In this document: positions 18,565 through 29,200 of the stretch, one piece after another
How the letters are laid out: every line of letters starts with the position of its first letter
Numbering within the stretch: position 1 is the first letter of the stretch
Position numbers and translations under genes: made by a program
The notes under the pieces: model-generated
Told to the model about the DNA's origin: nothing
The model's input: the letters and a program-made list of their open reading frames with translations, nothing else
Database searches by the model: none
Source: Microbulbifer halophilus
GTDB taxonomy: Bacteria; Pseudomonadota; Gammaproteobacteria; Pseudomonadales; Cellvibrionaceae
NCBI RefSeq assembly: GCF_026183675.1
Contig: NZ_JAPIVK010000017.1
Location: forward strand, 1-64,000
Length of the DNA: 64,000 nt
Reading direction: 5' to 3'

Positions 18565-18953
18565 GGCGCCACGCAAGTGAGCTTAGCCGGATACCATCAT
18601 ATCGACGAAGCCCGGTATCCGGTCCCGCACTGACTCTTCATTCGGGATCAGGGTGGGTAGAGTGACACCTGAATTTCTCTGCCTCTTTCCGGTCTATTTA
18701 TCTCCGCCTTTTACTTCCTGACTCTTCCTCCTAAGAGCACCATCGCAGGCTGGCTGCGAGGGGTTGCTGTCGCTCAAAATCCTGGCTTGGCTCCTTAACA
18801 CACAATTCGCGTGTATAGGCTGTCCAGCCATCAAATTCACAACGCAATCGAGCTGGGTCCCAGTAACTTACATCCTGTCCTTTAACTGTGGGGGTCATAT
18901 TCTCTCGTGAAAAGCCTCATAGAGAAATAGTATAAGATCCTGAAGTGTTAGGC
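18565..18953. other. AT-richer spacer at island end
   Basis: This 389-base interval has no large gene. On the minus strand it holds one short frame (18731-18898, listed separately). The rest shows no recognisable RNA gene or strong terminator. Base composition shifts toward A and T compared with the transporter to its left, marking the boundary of the RHS island. Confidence 0.5.
18731..18898 (-). CDS. short open frame after the immunity gene, possibly vestigial
   Basis: A 55-codon frame starts ATG at 18898 with GAGAG just upstream and ends TAG at 18731. It reads MTPTVKGQDVSYWDPARLRC and continues with further cysteines, ending in LRWCS. It lies 55 bases past the end of the immunity-like gene in the same direction. 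It is not recognised. It may be a real small protein, a remnant of an older toxin/immunity cassette, or chance; the cysteine-rich content is the only notable trait. Confidence 0.3.
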   Translation of the reverse strand: MTPTVKGQDVSYWDPARLRCEFDGWTAYTRELCVKEPSQDFERQQPLAASLRWCS

Positions 18954-19340
18954 TTATATTTCCTTCAAAACTTTTATATCACCAAACACAAAGTCGCATA
19001 CTATATCCCCATCAATTTCCAGGTGATATGCATGCCCCTCAAAATGCACAGGACTATTGTCTCCTCTCCTAATTCCATACCCTAACCCATCCAAAACATT
19101 CAAACCACCGTCCCTACATTTTGTCAACCTCAAGTCACCAATCAAAAAACAACCCTCTTCATCTTCTGCTGTTTTAGAAATCCTATAAAAGGAAACCCTA
19201 TACAATTCAAGAGAAAAATTCTGAACTGATTGCCCACCCGAAAAATTCAGTCTTACCTCGCTTAAGAAGGGGGATACATTTACATCTGACAAATTATAAT
19301 TACTTGCTTCACTCAATAATTCTTGAACTTCATCAATCAT
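18954..19340 (-). CDS. probable immunity protein for the RHS toxin
   Basis: This 128-residue acidic protein has no signal peptide, so it should act in the cytoplasm. It is not a family I recognise. Its ATG at 19340 overlaps the toxin gene's stop by eight bases, and it is the next gene in the transcript, the arrangement expected for an immunity protein translated with its toxin. The sequence (for example FSGGQSVQNFSLELYRVSF and DGDIVCDFVFGDIKVL) looks like a mixed alpha/beta fold. Its DNA is markedly AT-rich, a common trait of exchangeable toxin-immunity cassettes. Cognate binding is an inference from position. Confidence 0.65.
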   Translation of the reverse strand: MIDEVQELLSEASNYNLSDVNVSPFLSEVRLNFSGGQSVQNFSLELYRVSFYRISKTAEDEEGCFLIGDLRLTKCRDGGLNVLDGLGYGIRRGDNSPVHFEGHAYHLEIDGDIVCDFVFGDIKVLKEI

Positions 19341-20238
19341 TCAACTTTTCCCCCGTACTATGTTTATCAGTCCTTTTTCCATTCTTATCATATCTTGGAC
19401 GATACTTTCTGCCACCACCCTTGGGCGCTTCTTTTGGACCAGTTCTTACAATTTCACCATCAGGGCGAATTTGTACACGGCTTCCATCAGGATGATACCA
19501 CTTATCATATCCACCTTCTGTTTCCCCTTTATGCTCAAACCCTGATTCCTCAAGCGTTTTACCCCCTTCTTCTCTACCTTTTCCCGTTAAGTCAGGCAAG
19601 CTTTCAACTGCCGAGGAATCAGAGTTGCCGTCTGTCCTCGCGTCCCTACCCGAAGCCTTTTCACTATCGTCTGCACTTTCGCTATGGAGAAGGCTACCGG
19701 TTCCATCAATTAGTCTGTCACCCAAACCACGAACGGCGTTACACCATGGATTCGATGAGCCACCACAAGCTCCGTAAGCAATTATAGCTCCACCAAAGAA
19801 AACCCCTGCTCCTGCTGCAACAGACGTTCTCCCATCCGGGTCCACATATTTATATGGATTATTATTTGCATGAGCATACCGATTAAACATCATCGGGTTG
19901 CTGTCAGCGTGATCCAACACCGTAGCAGGATCCATCTGAAGAAATCGCTGCAGGTCAGGATCGTAGGAACGGGCCTTCATATAAATAAGGCCCGTATCAT
20001 CGTCGTGCGTATGCCCAGTGTACCCTACCGCCCTGTTTTCAGGTTGCCCATCCTGGCGCTTGCCGCCATAGGGCAGGTAGCTTTTACGCCAGACCAAATC
20101 GCCACTTTCATCCGAGGCGGCTACCACCGATCCGGCGGCATCGCTATGCAAGTAGGTAACGGTGACTTCTGCCTGGGAGACTGCTGAAATCACAAGCAGA
20201 AGGACTATGAAAACGATGTTTCTTATTAGGCTGCTCAT
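19333..20238 (-). CDS. secreted RHS-core tip with C-terminal toxin domain
   Basis: This 301-residue protein begins with a signal peptide (IVFIVLLLVISAVSQA, cleavage near residue 23). It goes straight into the tail of an RHS core: TYLHSDAAGSVVAASDESG, GYTGHTHDDDTGLIYMKARS, YDPDLQRFLQMDP, NRYAHANNNPYKYVDPDGR (ending near residue 137). After a small hydrophobic stretch and a polar linker comes a toxin-like C-terminus (about 215-301) with WYHPDGSRVQIRPDGEIVRT and RKYRPRYDKNGKR...HSTGE, which resembles polymorphic toxin type 17 domains from memory, probably an RNase. It is truncated compared with complete RHS proteins and appears to complement the giant gene at 23293-32892. AAGGAA precedes the ATG. 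Confidence 0.85.
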   Translation of the reverse strand: MSSLIRNIVFIVLLLVISAVSQAEVTVTYLHSDAAGSVVAASDESGDLVWRKSYLPYGGKRQDGQPENRAVGYTGHTHDDDTGLIYMKARSYDPDLQRFLQMDPATVLDHADSNPMMFNRYAHANNNPYKYVDPDGRTSVAAGAGVFFGGAIIAYGACGGSSNPWCNAVRGLGDRLIDGTGSLLHSESADDSEKASGRDARTDGNSDSSAVESLPDLTGKGREEGGKTLEESGFEHKGETEGGYDKWYHPDGSRVQIRPDGEIVRTGPKEAPKGGGRKYRPRYDKNGKRTDKHSTGEKLND

Positions 20239-20272
20239 TGTCTTTTTATTCCTTGCTCTTTTCGCTTTCCTT

Positions 20273-21169
20273 TTAGCGAATCGCAGAGATTTCGGTTGTC
20301 AATGAGATCTGGTTTCCATTGATGTCATAGTATTTGCTGCCCTGATAGTGCTTTTGCCAGTAATCGGTTTGTGCATTGGCTTGGGGTAGCTCCGAGATCA
20401 GGGCAATATCCAGTTCCTGTAGTTGTTCCTGGGCCAATCCTTCTATTGCAGTCAGGTATACCCGCACTTCGGTGCTGCCGGAGTCAGCTGTGGTCTGTTG
20501 AGTGTTGAAGTCGATATGCTCGAGTCCAGGTATCTTTTTTATCACTGCCGCCTGTTGGGGTTGGCCGATAGTCGCATCTACATTGCTTGTATGTGGAATC
20601 ACAAAGCGGTGCTCCACTGCCGCCAGTTTGTGATCTGCCAGGTTGCCGGTTACGGATGCCAGTGCCTGGGGTGCCGGTTCGATGGTGTCCGGATCGAGAT
20701 TGAGGTCGCTGAGTTCCTTGGGAGATCCCAACCCGGGCACCACTTCGAGGCTGACCGTTTTGTCGCTGGCGAAGTAATCCGGCGCGGTCAGGGTCAGGGA
20801 GGCGGTGCCGCTGGCCAGGGCCGGCGCGGCGGAGGAAAGTGGGTCTACCAGGTCAATCGCCGCCAGCCACAGGGCATTGGGGTTTTCCTGTCGCACCTTG
20901 CTGGTGGGGTCCGCGTAGATTTTGAATACCTGCCGCAACTGGACGTCGTATTGCTCACCGGTGCTGTCGGTGATTTGGGCGCCTATCTGGTGCCGGCGGA
21001 GGATGGCGGTATTGGCCGATCCGGCGTCTTCGCCGAGGTCGTCGGCGGAGAGGGAGACGATGACGGTGTCGCCACTGCGCACGGTGGCGGTCAGGGCTTC
21101 TTCCTTGCAGCCGCTCAACAGGGTGACAAAGGCCGTCAGGATCAAGGCTTTCGCAAAGAGAGTTTTCAT
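20273..21169 (-). CDS. lipoprotein of the RHS operon, unknown function
   Basis: This 298-residue protein starts MKTLFAKALILTAFVTLLSG followed by Cys, a clear lipoprotein signal with the lipobox LLSGC, so it should be anchored in a membrane after export. The mature part contains long stretches of polar and beta-prone residues, including a segment on bacterial Ig-like or secreted-protein style (ATVRSGDTVIVSLSADDLG). No known domain is recognised. ATG 21169 follows AAGGAA; an upstream in-frame start would add 12 residues. It lies 4 bases after the dockerin/cohesin-like gene in transcript order and 34 bases before the tip gene. Confidence 0.75.
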   Translation of the reverse strand: MKTLFAKALILTAFVTLLSGCKEEALTATVRSGDTVIVSLSADDLGEDAGSANTAILRRHQIGAQITDSTGEQYDVQLRQVFKIYADPTSKVRQENPNALWLAAIDLVDPLSSAAPALASGTASLTLTAPDYFASDKTVSLEVVPGLGSPKELSDLNLDPDTIEPAPQALASVTGNLADHKLAAVEHRFVIPHTSNVDATIGQPQQAAVIKKIPGLEHIDFNTQQTTADSGSTEVRVYLTAIEGLAQEQLQELDIALISELPQANAQTDYWQKHYQGSKYYDINGNQISLTTEISAIR

Positions 21170-21173
21170 TTCC

Positions 21174-22163
21174 TTATTCCCCACTCGGTTGTTCGTCTTG
21201 GTCAAGGCCCATTGCCCGGCGCTGGATGGCTACGACGTCGCCCAGGTCTATGTGGCCGTTGGTATTGGTATCACCGTGCCCGGGCTCCAGTTGTGTTTCG
21301 GTGGCCTCTTCCAGGCCCACGGCGATGCGTTTGGCCAGGAGGACGTCTGCCAGGTCGACGATACCATCGTTGTTGATGTCGCCGTGCCGGTAGTTGGGGT
21401 CGGTGCCCCGGCTGGATTCCTCGAGGTTAGTGAGGCCGTCTCCATCGCGGTCCTGGTGGGCGTCGGCGGCATTGTAGGGGTCCAGTCCGAATGCCCGTTC
21501 GTAGGTGTCCGGCATGCCGTCGGCGTCGCTGTCTTCGGCGGCCCTGGCCAGTTGCTGCGTCGTTGCGGGCTGGGTCGGGGCGGTAACGGTGATTATGCCG
21601 TCTGTGACGGTATGGGGGATGCTTTCGCCACCGATAATGCCGTCCGGCAGGGCCGCCAGGGGACTCAGGAGATCGAGGGTCTCGACGTCCAGGGTGATGT
21701 CGCCGGAGGCGGCCAGGAGTTGGAAGGGCACGGCGGCCACGTCGACCAGGCCCGTGGGCGAGGCCTCGGCGGTTTGGCTGGCAGTCAGGACCAGTTTCTC
21801 CTGCCCTGTGCCCGTGGCTTCGACGTGGGCCGTCTGATCGTCGGCGAATTCGGCGGTGCTGCCGCCCGGCGTGCTATTGGCCTCGAGTACCGGCGCTACC
21901 TGGGCCGGGTCGTAGGTGATTGCCAGGCGCAGGGCACCGAGGGCGGCATCGATTGCGTTCCCGTCCTTGTCCTGGTAACTGACCCCGGACAGGTCGACCC
22001 GGACCGGCACGGATAGCACCGATTGCGGTTCGCCCTCCAGGCCGGTGCCGAGGTGGACCGCGGCGGTGCCGGTAATGGGGGACTGCTGGGCCAGTGCCGC
22101 GACGCTGAACGGCAGTCCCAGGCAGAGTCCCAGAATAAGCGGTTTCCTTGCGATGAGGCTCAT
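21174..22163 (-). CDS. secreted protein with cohesin-like and dockerin-like modules
   Basis: This 329-residue protein has a signal peptide (LILGLCLGLPFSVAALA, cleavage after residue 25). An N-terminal segment of about residues 30-195 (VPVRVDLSGV, LRLAITYDPAQVAPV) has the look of a cohesin beta-sandwich. Residues about 211-260 carry calcium-binding TSP3/EF-like acidic repeats (DSDADGMPDT, DRDGDGLTN). Two canonical dockerin-type repeats follow (GDINNDGIVDLADVLL and GDTNTNGHIDLGDVVAIQR, about 261-320). Such modules bind partner proteins in calcium-dependent, high-affinity fashion. Its start overlaps the preceding gene's stop by four bases (ATGA), so it is tightly coupled. Confidence 0.75.
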   Translation of the reverse strand: MSLIARKPLILGLCLGLPFSVAALAQQSPITGTAAVHLGTGLEGEPQSVLSVPVRVDLSGVSYQDKDGNAIDAALGALRLAITYDPAQVAPVLEANSTPGGSTAEFADDQTAHVEATGTGQEKLVLTASQTAEASPTGLVDVAAVPFQLLAASGDITLDVETLDLLSPLAALPDGIIGGESIPHTVTDGIITVTAPTQPATTQQLARAAEDSDADGMPDTYERAFGLDPYNAADAHQDRDGDGLTNLEESSRGTDPNYRHGDINNDGIVDLADVLLAKRIAVGLEEATETQLEPGHGDTNTNGHIDLGDVVAIQRRAMGLDQDEQPSGE

Positions 22164-23293
22164 GGGGTGGGCTCCTCCGGCAGGTCCTCTGCGCTGATGC
22201 TGCCGACCAATAGGGCCTTCAGCCTGTTGAGGTCTTCCTGGTCGATCTCCGGCGACATGGACAGGCTGTTCAGGCCTTCCTCCTTGAACAAATCACATAG
22301 CACCGGGTGGAAGGCGATCTGTTGCTGGAAGTCCGGTTGCGGGGCCTGGTCGACCACCCAGTGCAACAGGAGCTGGTCGTAGCCGCCCACGGTGCCGCTC
22401 AGGTTGCAATCCCCCAGAGAGGCCTCGTTGAGCGCGATCACTTCCCCGGTGCCGCTGGCGGCCGCCACGCCCTTATAGGCGGTGGTGCTGCCCGAACTGC
22501 CGCGGTAGAGGCGCACCAACGCGGCTTCGCCAAAGTCCCCTCTTTCCGCTACCAGCGACGAGCCATGCACCCGCAGCAGGCCGCCTGCAGATTCGGCGTA
22601 GAGGTTGTTCAGGTCGACCATGGCGCTGGGCGCCTGGATACCATCCCCGACGAAGGCACTGACCGGGTACCGGGCGCCCTCCAGGGCGACGATCACAAGA
22701 TCCCCCGCGCTACCGGCTTCTGTATCAATCACCAGTTGGTCGTTGAGGTACATTCGTGTGTTGCCGCTGCCGCTATCCAGTGCCGTGTGCATGGCGCTGG
22801 CACTGGTTGTAACAGTAAGCGCGGCGGCATCAAGGTCATCGCAAAAGCCAGCCCCCGAGCCAGGGCAGATAGTTGTCTCTTCGGAGGCCTCCGAAGTCGC
22901 GGATGGTCGCAGGTAGTATGTGGTCTCAGGATCCAACCCTCTAGCCTCCAGTTTCACGATCAAGCGCCCCCTGGCGGAGCTGGCTATGCCCTCCTTGGAA
23001 TGCTTGCGAAACTGTCCACTTATGGTCGGATCTCCCGTATGAACCGGGTAGGCCTCTACCTCTACACTGGGGACCAGACTACTAGCCTCCTCATCCATAT
23101 AGACCTTGAGATCAGGAATCGCAGGTTCCGATATCGTAAATATCACCGCAAGCGACCTATCGGTAACATCCGACACAATCAGATCCGATATCTCAGTAGT
23201 CGCCGCTTGGCCTAAGACAGGGAGCGCCAAACAGGCTGTGAACAGATACAGAACCTGCTTCAGTCCCTTGTGTCTTCGATAAATCCTGTTCAT
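22160..23293 (-). CDS. secreted protein with Fn3-like and degenerate dockerin-like parts
   Basis: This 377-residue protein has a signal peptide (VLYLFTACLALPVLGQA, residues about 14-30). Its first half looks like a fibronectin-III-type or similar beta domain (ISDLIVSDVTDRSLAVIFTI, LEARGLDPETTYYLRPSA). Near the C-terminus, GDCNLSGTVGGYDQLLLHW resembles one dockerin repeat. A second, degenerate one may follow (residues about 330-365, IDQEDLNRLKALLVG). Its start overlaps the giant gene's stop codon by one base, and it is overlapped by the next gene too, so the three are a translationally coupled set. The function is inferred as a secreted adaptor or scaffold. Confidence 0.65.
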   Translation of the reverse strand: MNRIYRRHKGLKQVLYLFTACLALPVLGQAATTEISDLIVSDVTDRSLAVIFTISEPAIPDLKVYMDEEASSLVPSVEVEAYPVHTGDPTISGQFRKHSKEGIASSARGRLIVKLEARGLDPETTYYLRPSATSEASEETTICPGSGAGFCDDLDAAALTVTTSASAMHTALDSGSGNTRMYLNDQLVIDTEAGSAGDLVIVALEGARYPVSAFVGDGIQAPSAMVDLNNLYAESAGGLLRVHGSSLVAERGDFGEAALVRLYRGSSGSTTAYKGVAAASGTGEVIALNEASLGDCNLSGTVGGYDQLLLHWVVDQAPQPDFQQQIAFHPVLCDLFKEEGLNSLSMSPEIDQEDLNRLKALLVGSISAEDLPEEPTP

Positions 23294-26200
23294 TACTCTG
23301 TCACCTCCACGCTGAGCTCTCTGGTCTCTTCAACCACCATAGCCTGGTTTGAATCATTAAAGGTGTACGTTATCGAAAGATCGTAGACACCGGGGCTGGC
23401 CGCCGAATTGACTGAGACATCGTATTCCAATATCCAGGTAAGTTCGCTGGCCACTGGCGTCAGACTCAGGCTCGAGAGAGTAAGGTTGTTGATTGCGTCC
23501 GCACTACCCGAATAATTCAGGTCCAAGCCGGCAACCGCGTAGAAGTCACTCTCGCTCATCGGGAAGGATTCCGAGGTCCTTGTAGTCTCTCCTACCGGAA
23601 TAACCAGGTCACCACCCGAGGATTGCGAACTGAGGTTCACGGTGACTTGGTCCGTGGAAGTCAGCTGTCCTTCTCCTGTCGCAACTACCGTGACAAGATT
23701 GGAGCCTTCCTCCAGCGTTATATCGGCACTAAAGGTACCCTCATTGCCGGTAGCCGGGGTGACAACTGCAGCCTGCCCATTCACGGTCACCATCGCATTC
23801 GCATCCGCAACCGATCCAGATATCGTCACTATAGGTGTGGTTACAGTTTCTCCATTGTTGTGAGAGTTCACTTGTACCGTGGGAGGCCCAGCTTCGGGAA
23901 GCACAACCTCTACATTGATATTCCGCACCTCGGTGTGTATTACCGTAGAGTCCGAATCGAGGAAGTTGTAGGAAACCGGTACGGTATAATTCCCGGGTGT
24001 CACATCCGTATCTGCTGAAATCTCGAATTGGATATTCCAGAGATCCTCGTTCCAGTCTTGGCTTGACCGGTAATATTGGATTCCGATCCCATCTGGCAAG
24101 GCATCCGGAACCAATTGAACCGATGATGCTGCGTCAAACACGGTAGGCTCCAAGGCAATGCTTTCGCTTCTCAGGATTGCGGATCCGGGAATTAGCCGGT
24201 TTTCATCAGTAACCGTGAGATCAACCATCACTATTTCACGGAATCTTAAGTTGGAATCTGCATCCATGAATTTCATGATTACAGGGAAGTTATAGATACC
24301 AGGATCAGCGTCATCGCTGATATTCAACTCCAAGGTTGCGACTATTCGATTATCGGGTAACTTTTCAATCGATGACCAGTACGAATACTGCTCATCCGGC
24401 CTCCCTTCTCCAAAGGAATAAAACACTTGCCAGGCGCTATTGAATAAATCCGTCGTAGTGGTGAATTCATGCCGGAAGTATGTTTTTCCAGAGCTTGCCA
24501 CCAGGACCTCCCTCGGCAGCTCGCTGCTCTGGTAAAAGAGATTCAGGGTCCGGGTAGTGGTTTCGGCATGGGCTCCTGGCCCCTTCGCCGTGATCTCGAT
24601 CACGTTATCGCCTTCGAACAGGTCCAGATGCTCCATTGTGAATCCTGAACCCTCCAGAGGCATTTCAATACCGTCGATCGTCAGGCTCTCCACCGGGTTG
24701 ACCACGGTGCCCGTCAACACGATCGGGCTCTGGGTGACCACCTCTCCCTCGGTGTGCGAGGTTACCGTAATGACAGGCGCCGGCGGCGGCGTCAAGACGA
24801 CGGTGCGGGTTGCTATGGGATCCAGGTATCCCGGCGCGTAGAACTCCAGGAGGTTGTCCCCCTCCTGCAGCAAGGTCGACTCCCAAGTGTAAACAGTACC
24901 CTCCCCGACCGGCGAAGGTTGAGCCTCACCGTTCAGGTACATCGTCAGTCCCGGAGTTTCCGAGCCGGATTCCGCAACAATATCCACTGGATCGACGCTG
25001 ATCACTTCCTGCTCGTCATGAGAGGTGACATCCAGCGTGGGTACCGGCTGGGAAACCACGTTCAAGGTGTAGGTTTCACTGGCCGTCAGCCCATTCAGGC
25101 TCTCCACTTCCACATGGATGTCATTGGGGCCTTCGTTCAGCTCGAGAACCGCCGTATAGGTATGGTCCGTGTACGGCAGGTTGCGAATCTCCTCCATCTG
25201 CGCCTGGACGCCGTTGATGACGACCTGCGCGGAGGAGTCGTTGCTGACGCGAACGGCAACACCAGTGGTTGTGCTGGGCACCGTCTCCCCATCCGTATGC
25301 GAATAGAGCTGGATATCCGGCGGGTCCCGACTCTCCACAACGGTGAGTCTGACCGGGATTTCCATGTAGGGATCGAATCCACCCATGATCTCAGGGGCCC
25401 AGTCCACCGTGAAATCGTATATACCGGAGACTATAGGATTGCCCTGGGCGGCCTGCAGCTCGATGCCAAATTGGTGGCCCATGGTCTTGTAGGGTGAAGT
25501 TTCCCCGACCTCCAGATCGACACTGGCATTGTGCCGCTGCACAAATGCCGGTGCTCCCTGGAATACGATGTCGCTGGCGGTCAGGTAACTGATGACTCGG
25601 CTGGCCGGGAAGTTTTCCGTATGAATCGGCTCATTCGTGAAAACCTCTCCGGGAGCCAGCATCACGTCGTAGGCGTGCGTATTGAAATTGACGGATTTTA
25701 CCCTTGTTAAACTGGGGTTTTCGCCAATCGCTTCGACCTGAAGAGTGCCGGGGGTGAGGTCGACGGGGTGGGAGTAGATTCCGCCCTCGAAGTGTTCGGG
25801 AACCTCGCCATTGACCCTGATCTCATCGACGGACGCCGAGTAATGGCCGGACACCAGGCCCGTGGAATAGTAGATATCCGCATTTTCCACCGGGGAGTCA
25901 ACGGTAAACTCCGGCGGCACCGTGGAAACCGGCACATCGTAGCTGACGAGGAAGTCCGCGGAGTACAGCGCCGCGTCGTCGCCGTCGCGGAAAACCAGTT
26001 CGACGGTCGCGTCGTAGGCGCCAGACATGCCGTTGAGCACCTCAACGTCGATGGACGTCTGCAGCCTGTTTCCAGCGACACCGGGCGAGGGATCGCTGGC
26101 CGTGGCCTGGATCTCCAACTGGTGGCCGAAGGTACCTCTATTCCCGGCTTCGTATACTGCCACGTCCCCGATCCTGGATTGCGGAAAGGCAACGTCATCC

Positions 26201-29200
26201 AGGGCCTCGGAGACCAACCCGGGGTTCGCGGTGGCTATCGCCAGTCGGCGCACTTCCAGGTCGATTTCTCTGGAGTCCAGCAATTCTCCATCCCTGAAGG
26301 CTTCCACCGTCAGGACATGCTGCCCCTCATCGAGTTCCAGCCTGTCATCGTAGCTCGCATAGTCGCAGTGTGGACTGGACTCCTGGCCAGTATTCTCGCA
26401 CAGATAACCAAACCTGAAGCTTCCGCTCTCCAGTACCGCAGGCCTGCCGTTTACGCGGATCTGGTCAATGCTCTCGTGCACAGCCCCGAACACCATGGGG
26501 TTACTTTGATAGGTGATCTGCCCGTCGACGTGCGATTCAACCTCGAGTGTCCAAGGCTGCTCCACATCCAGTGTGATGGTGGATCGAGTCACCAGATTAT
26601 CGAGGTTGGTCACCGCTACTTCTACGCTACGAGTACCACCTTCGAGAGGCAGGTCGATGGTAAAGGTGCCGTCGCTCACATTGGCCGGCTCTCCGTTCAC
26701 TTCCACACTCACAGTATCCGTCCCCACGGTACCGCTAATGGTCACGAGTGCCAGAAATTCCCCATCAACGTTCACGGGAAACCCCTCGACTGCCTGGCCA
26801 CCGGTATGGGAATCAATCGAGAGGTCCGTGTGCTCCGCGGGGGAGGCGATCGAGGCCGCTGTCTGTGCGTGAACGATATACGCTTCGTTGTTGTTCACCG
26901 GGAAGTCCACACCAACCGGGGCGCCATCCATCCAGGTGGCCGATTCGTACCGGCCCGTCCCCCTGTTGTAGCGTTGTACGCTGCTGACGACGCTCTCGCC
27001 GCCCAGGTGCGACAGCAGATCGAAGGCACTGAATTCACCGGAGATACAGGAGAAACCGATGAGGTTGATGCCCTGTTCGAGGTTTGCAGTGGGACATACG
27101 ACCTCGCCCTCGAAAGCATACTGCAACGACTGCTGGGCATGCACAACATAGCCCTCGCCCGACTGGATGGTGAAATCCTGCCCTTCGGCTACACCGTCAA
27201 CGTATTCGGCAGAGACGAAACTATTGGAGGAAGAGTCGTACTTCTCTATCTTCGATATCACGCCGTCCCCACCCAGATTATCGAGAAGCTGGAAGGCGGT
27301 GAGCCCATCGGGGATTGCAAAAGGATAGTGAAACAGATTTATGCCGGTGGCCAGGAAGGCCTCGCTCTGATAGGGATCAGTTCCCGCGATAACTTCCATG
27401 GCGTTGCTGACGCCGTCGAAGTCGTAGTCTTCGTCTCCGTCGAGGATACCATCACCATCGGAGTCCGGAAGCTTGGCATTGGAAGCAAAGAGCGCTTCGT
27501 TATTGTCGTTGATTCCATCTCCATCCGTGTCGGCCTCGGTCAGCGAGGTACCGGCGATATATTCGTCCAGGTTGGAAATGGTATCGCCATCGGTGTCCAA
27601 AACAGCATCCGCGCCATCGTTGGGGTCCAACCCGAATACATATTCCGAGCAATCCGGTATTCCGTCGGAATCGCTGTCTACCTGCGGGTTGTAGACGCTA
27701 TTTGCGCTTCGGCAGAGGTTGCCCGAGCCGAAACCGTCCCGGGCAAACTTAGGCCAGGGAGTAGACGCCAGGCCGCCGTTGTCGTTCACGAAGGCCTGGA
27801 CCCTACCGTTCCTGTCCCCGATGTAGACAGTTCCGTCTATATCGATGGCCGGAGGACTCAATAGCAAATAAGCGTCTGTATATTCCCACTTCAGGTTTCC
27901 ATCCGGGTTCAACGCATACAGGAAGCCGTTTGCTGTCCCAAAATAGACGGTGCCATCTTCCGCTATCACGGGCGTAAATGGCGTTCCCAAGGGATCGTAT
28001 TCCCACAGCAACTGTCCGGCCCGGTCAAGAGCAATCAGTTCGCCGTGGGCGGTACCGGCATAGACTGTATCGTTCTGGCCAACCACCGGGGACCACCAGT
28101 TCGAGGAACTTGTCTCGGATCCCGTGTCGTACTTCCACTTCAGCTCGCCGTCTTTTGTCAGGGCATACAGGAAGCCATCGTCCGCATAAAAATAGATATC
28201 CCCGTTCCGTCCGATCGCGGGCGACGAATCCACCGGGCCATCGGTGCCATATTGCCACTTGAGGTCGCCGTCGGGAGTGAATGCCATCATAAATGGAGCG
28301 GGTAGATCCAGGATGACCCTCCAGCCTCCGACATAAATCGTGCCATCTGCGCCGACGGCGGGAGAGGATAGAAACCCGGCACCAACGTAGTTCTGCGGAT
28401 GGGTGCTGTAATTCCAACGCAGAGTTCCATCTTCGTTGATCGCGTACAGCTCCCCATCGTAGGAGGCGACGTAAATGGTACCGTCAGTACCGATACTCGG
28501 TGATGTCTGAATATTTCCATAAGTCTGGAAATTCCATTTCTCGGTACCATCCGGGTTGACTGCGTACAGCTTGCCGTCATCGGAACCTACATAAATGGTA
28601 CCGTCCAGGCCGATGACCGGGGTCGACAGCACTTCATCGCCGGTCTGGAATCTCCACTTCTCGCTGCCGTCGGGATGGAAGGCATGGAGATAGCCATTCC
28701 GGGCGCCGACATACAGGTTTCCGTCGGCATCCAGGCTCAGCGCCTTGTCGATAGCCCCACCCGTGTTCGCATACCAGGCCAGAGAGCCATCCGAGGGGAA
28801 ACCGGACACGCTGCTCAGGTCGGAGCTGGTGAGGCTTTCCTGCCGGTTGCTATAGCCATCTTCATCCAGGTCCAACCTGCCGTCATCGGGATCCAGTGCA
28901 TTGAGGCCGAATGCCTGCTCGTCGCCATCATTAACGCCATCGTGATCCGAGTCGTACAGGAGCAGATTCGAGCCGGCTGCCGTTTCGTCGCTGTCGTTGA
29001 TCCCGTCATCATCGGTATCCGCCAGCAGGGGATCGGTTTCCTGAAGGGCGACTTCGTCTCCGTCGGAAACACCGTCTCCATCCGTGTCCACTGAAAACAG
29101 AAGGGTTCCCTGTGCCACCTCCTCGAGGTTGGTCAAGCCATCGCCATCACTGTCCAATGTAGCGTCCTGGGGATCGTTGGGGGCCAGGCCAAGTCTGGTT

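Noticed and set aside
25768-27864. A 698-codon rightward frame inside the giant RHS gene
   Set aside because: It lies antisense to the giant RHS frame, whose domains are recognisable; the translated antisense product has no domain features and no ribosome site.
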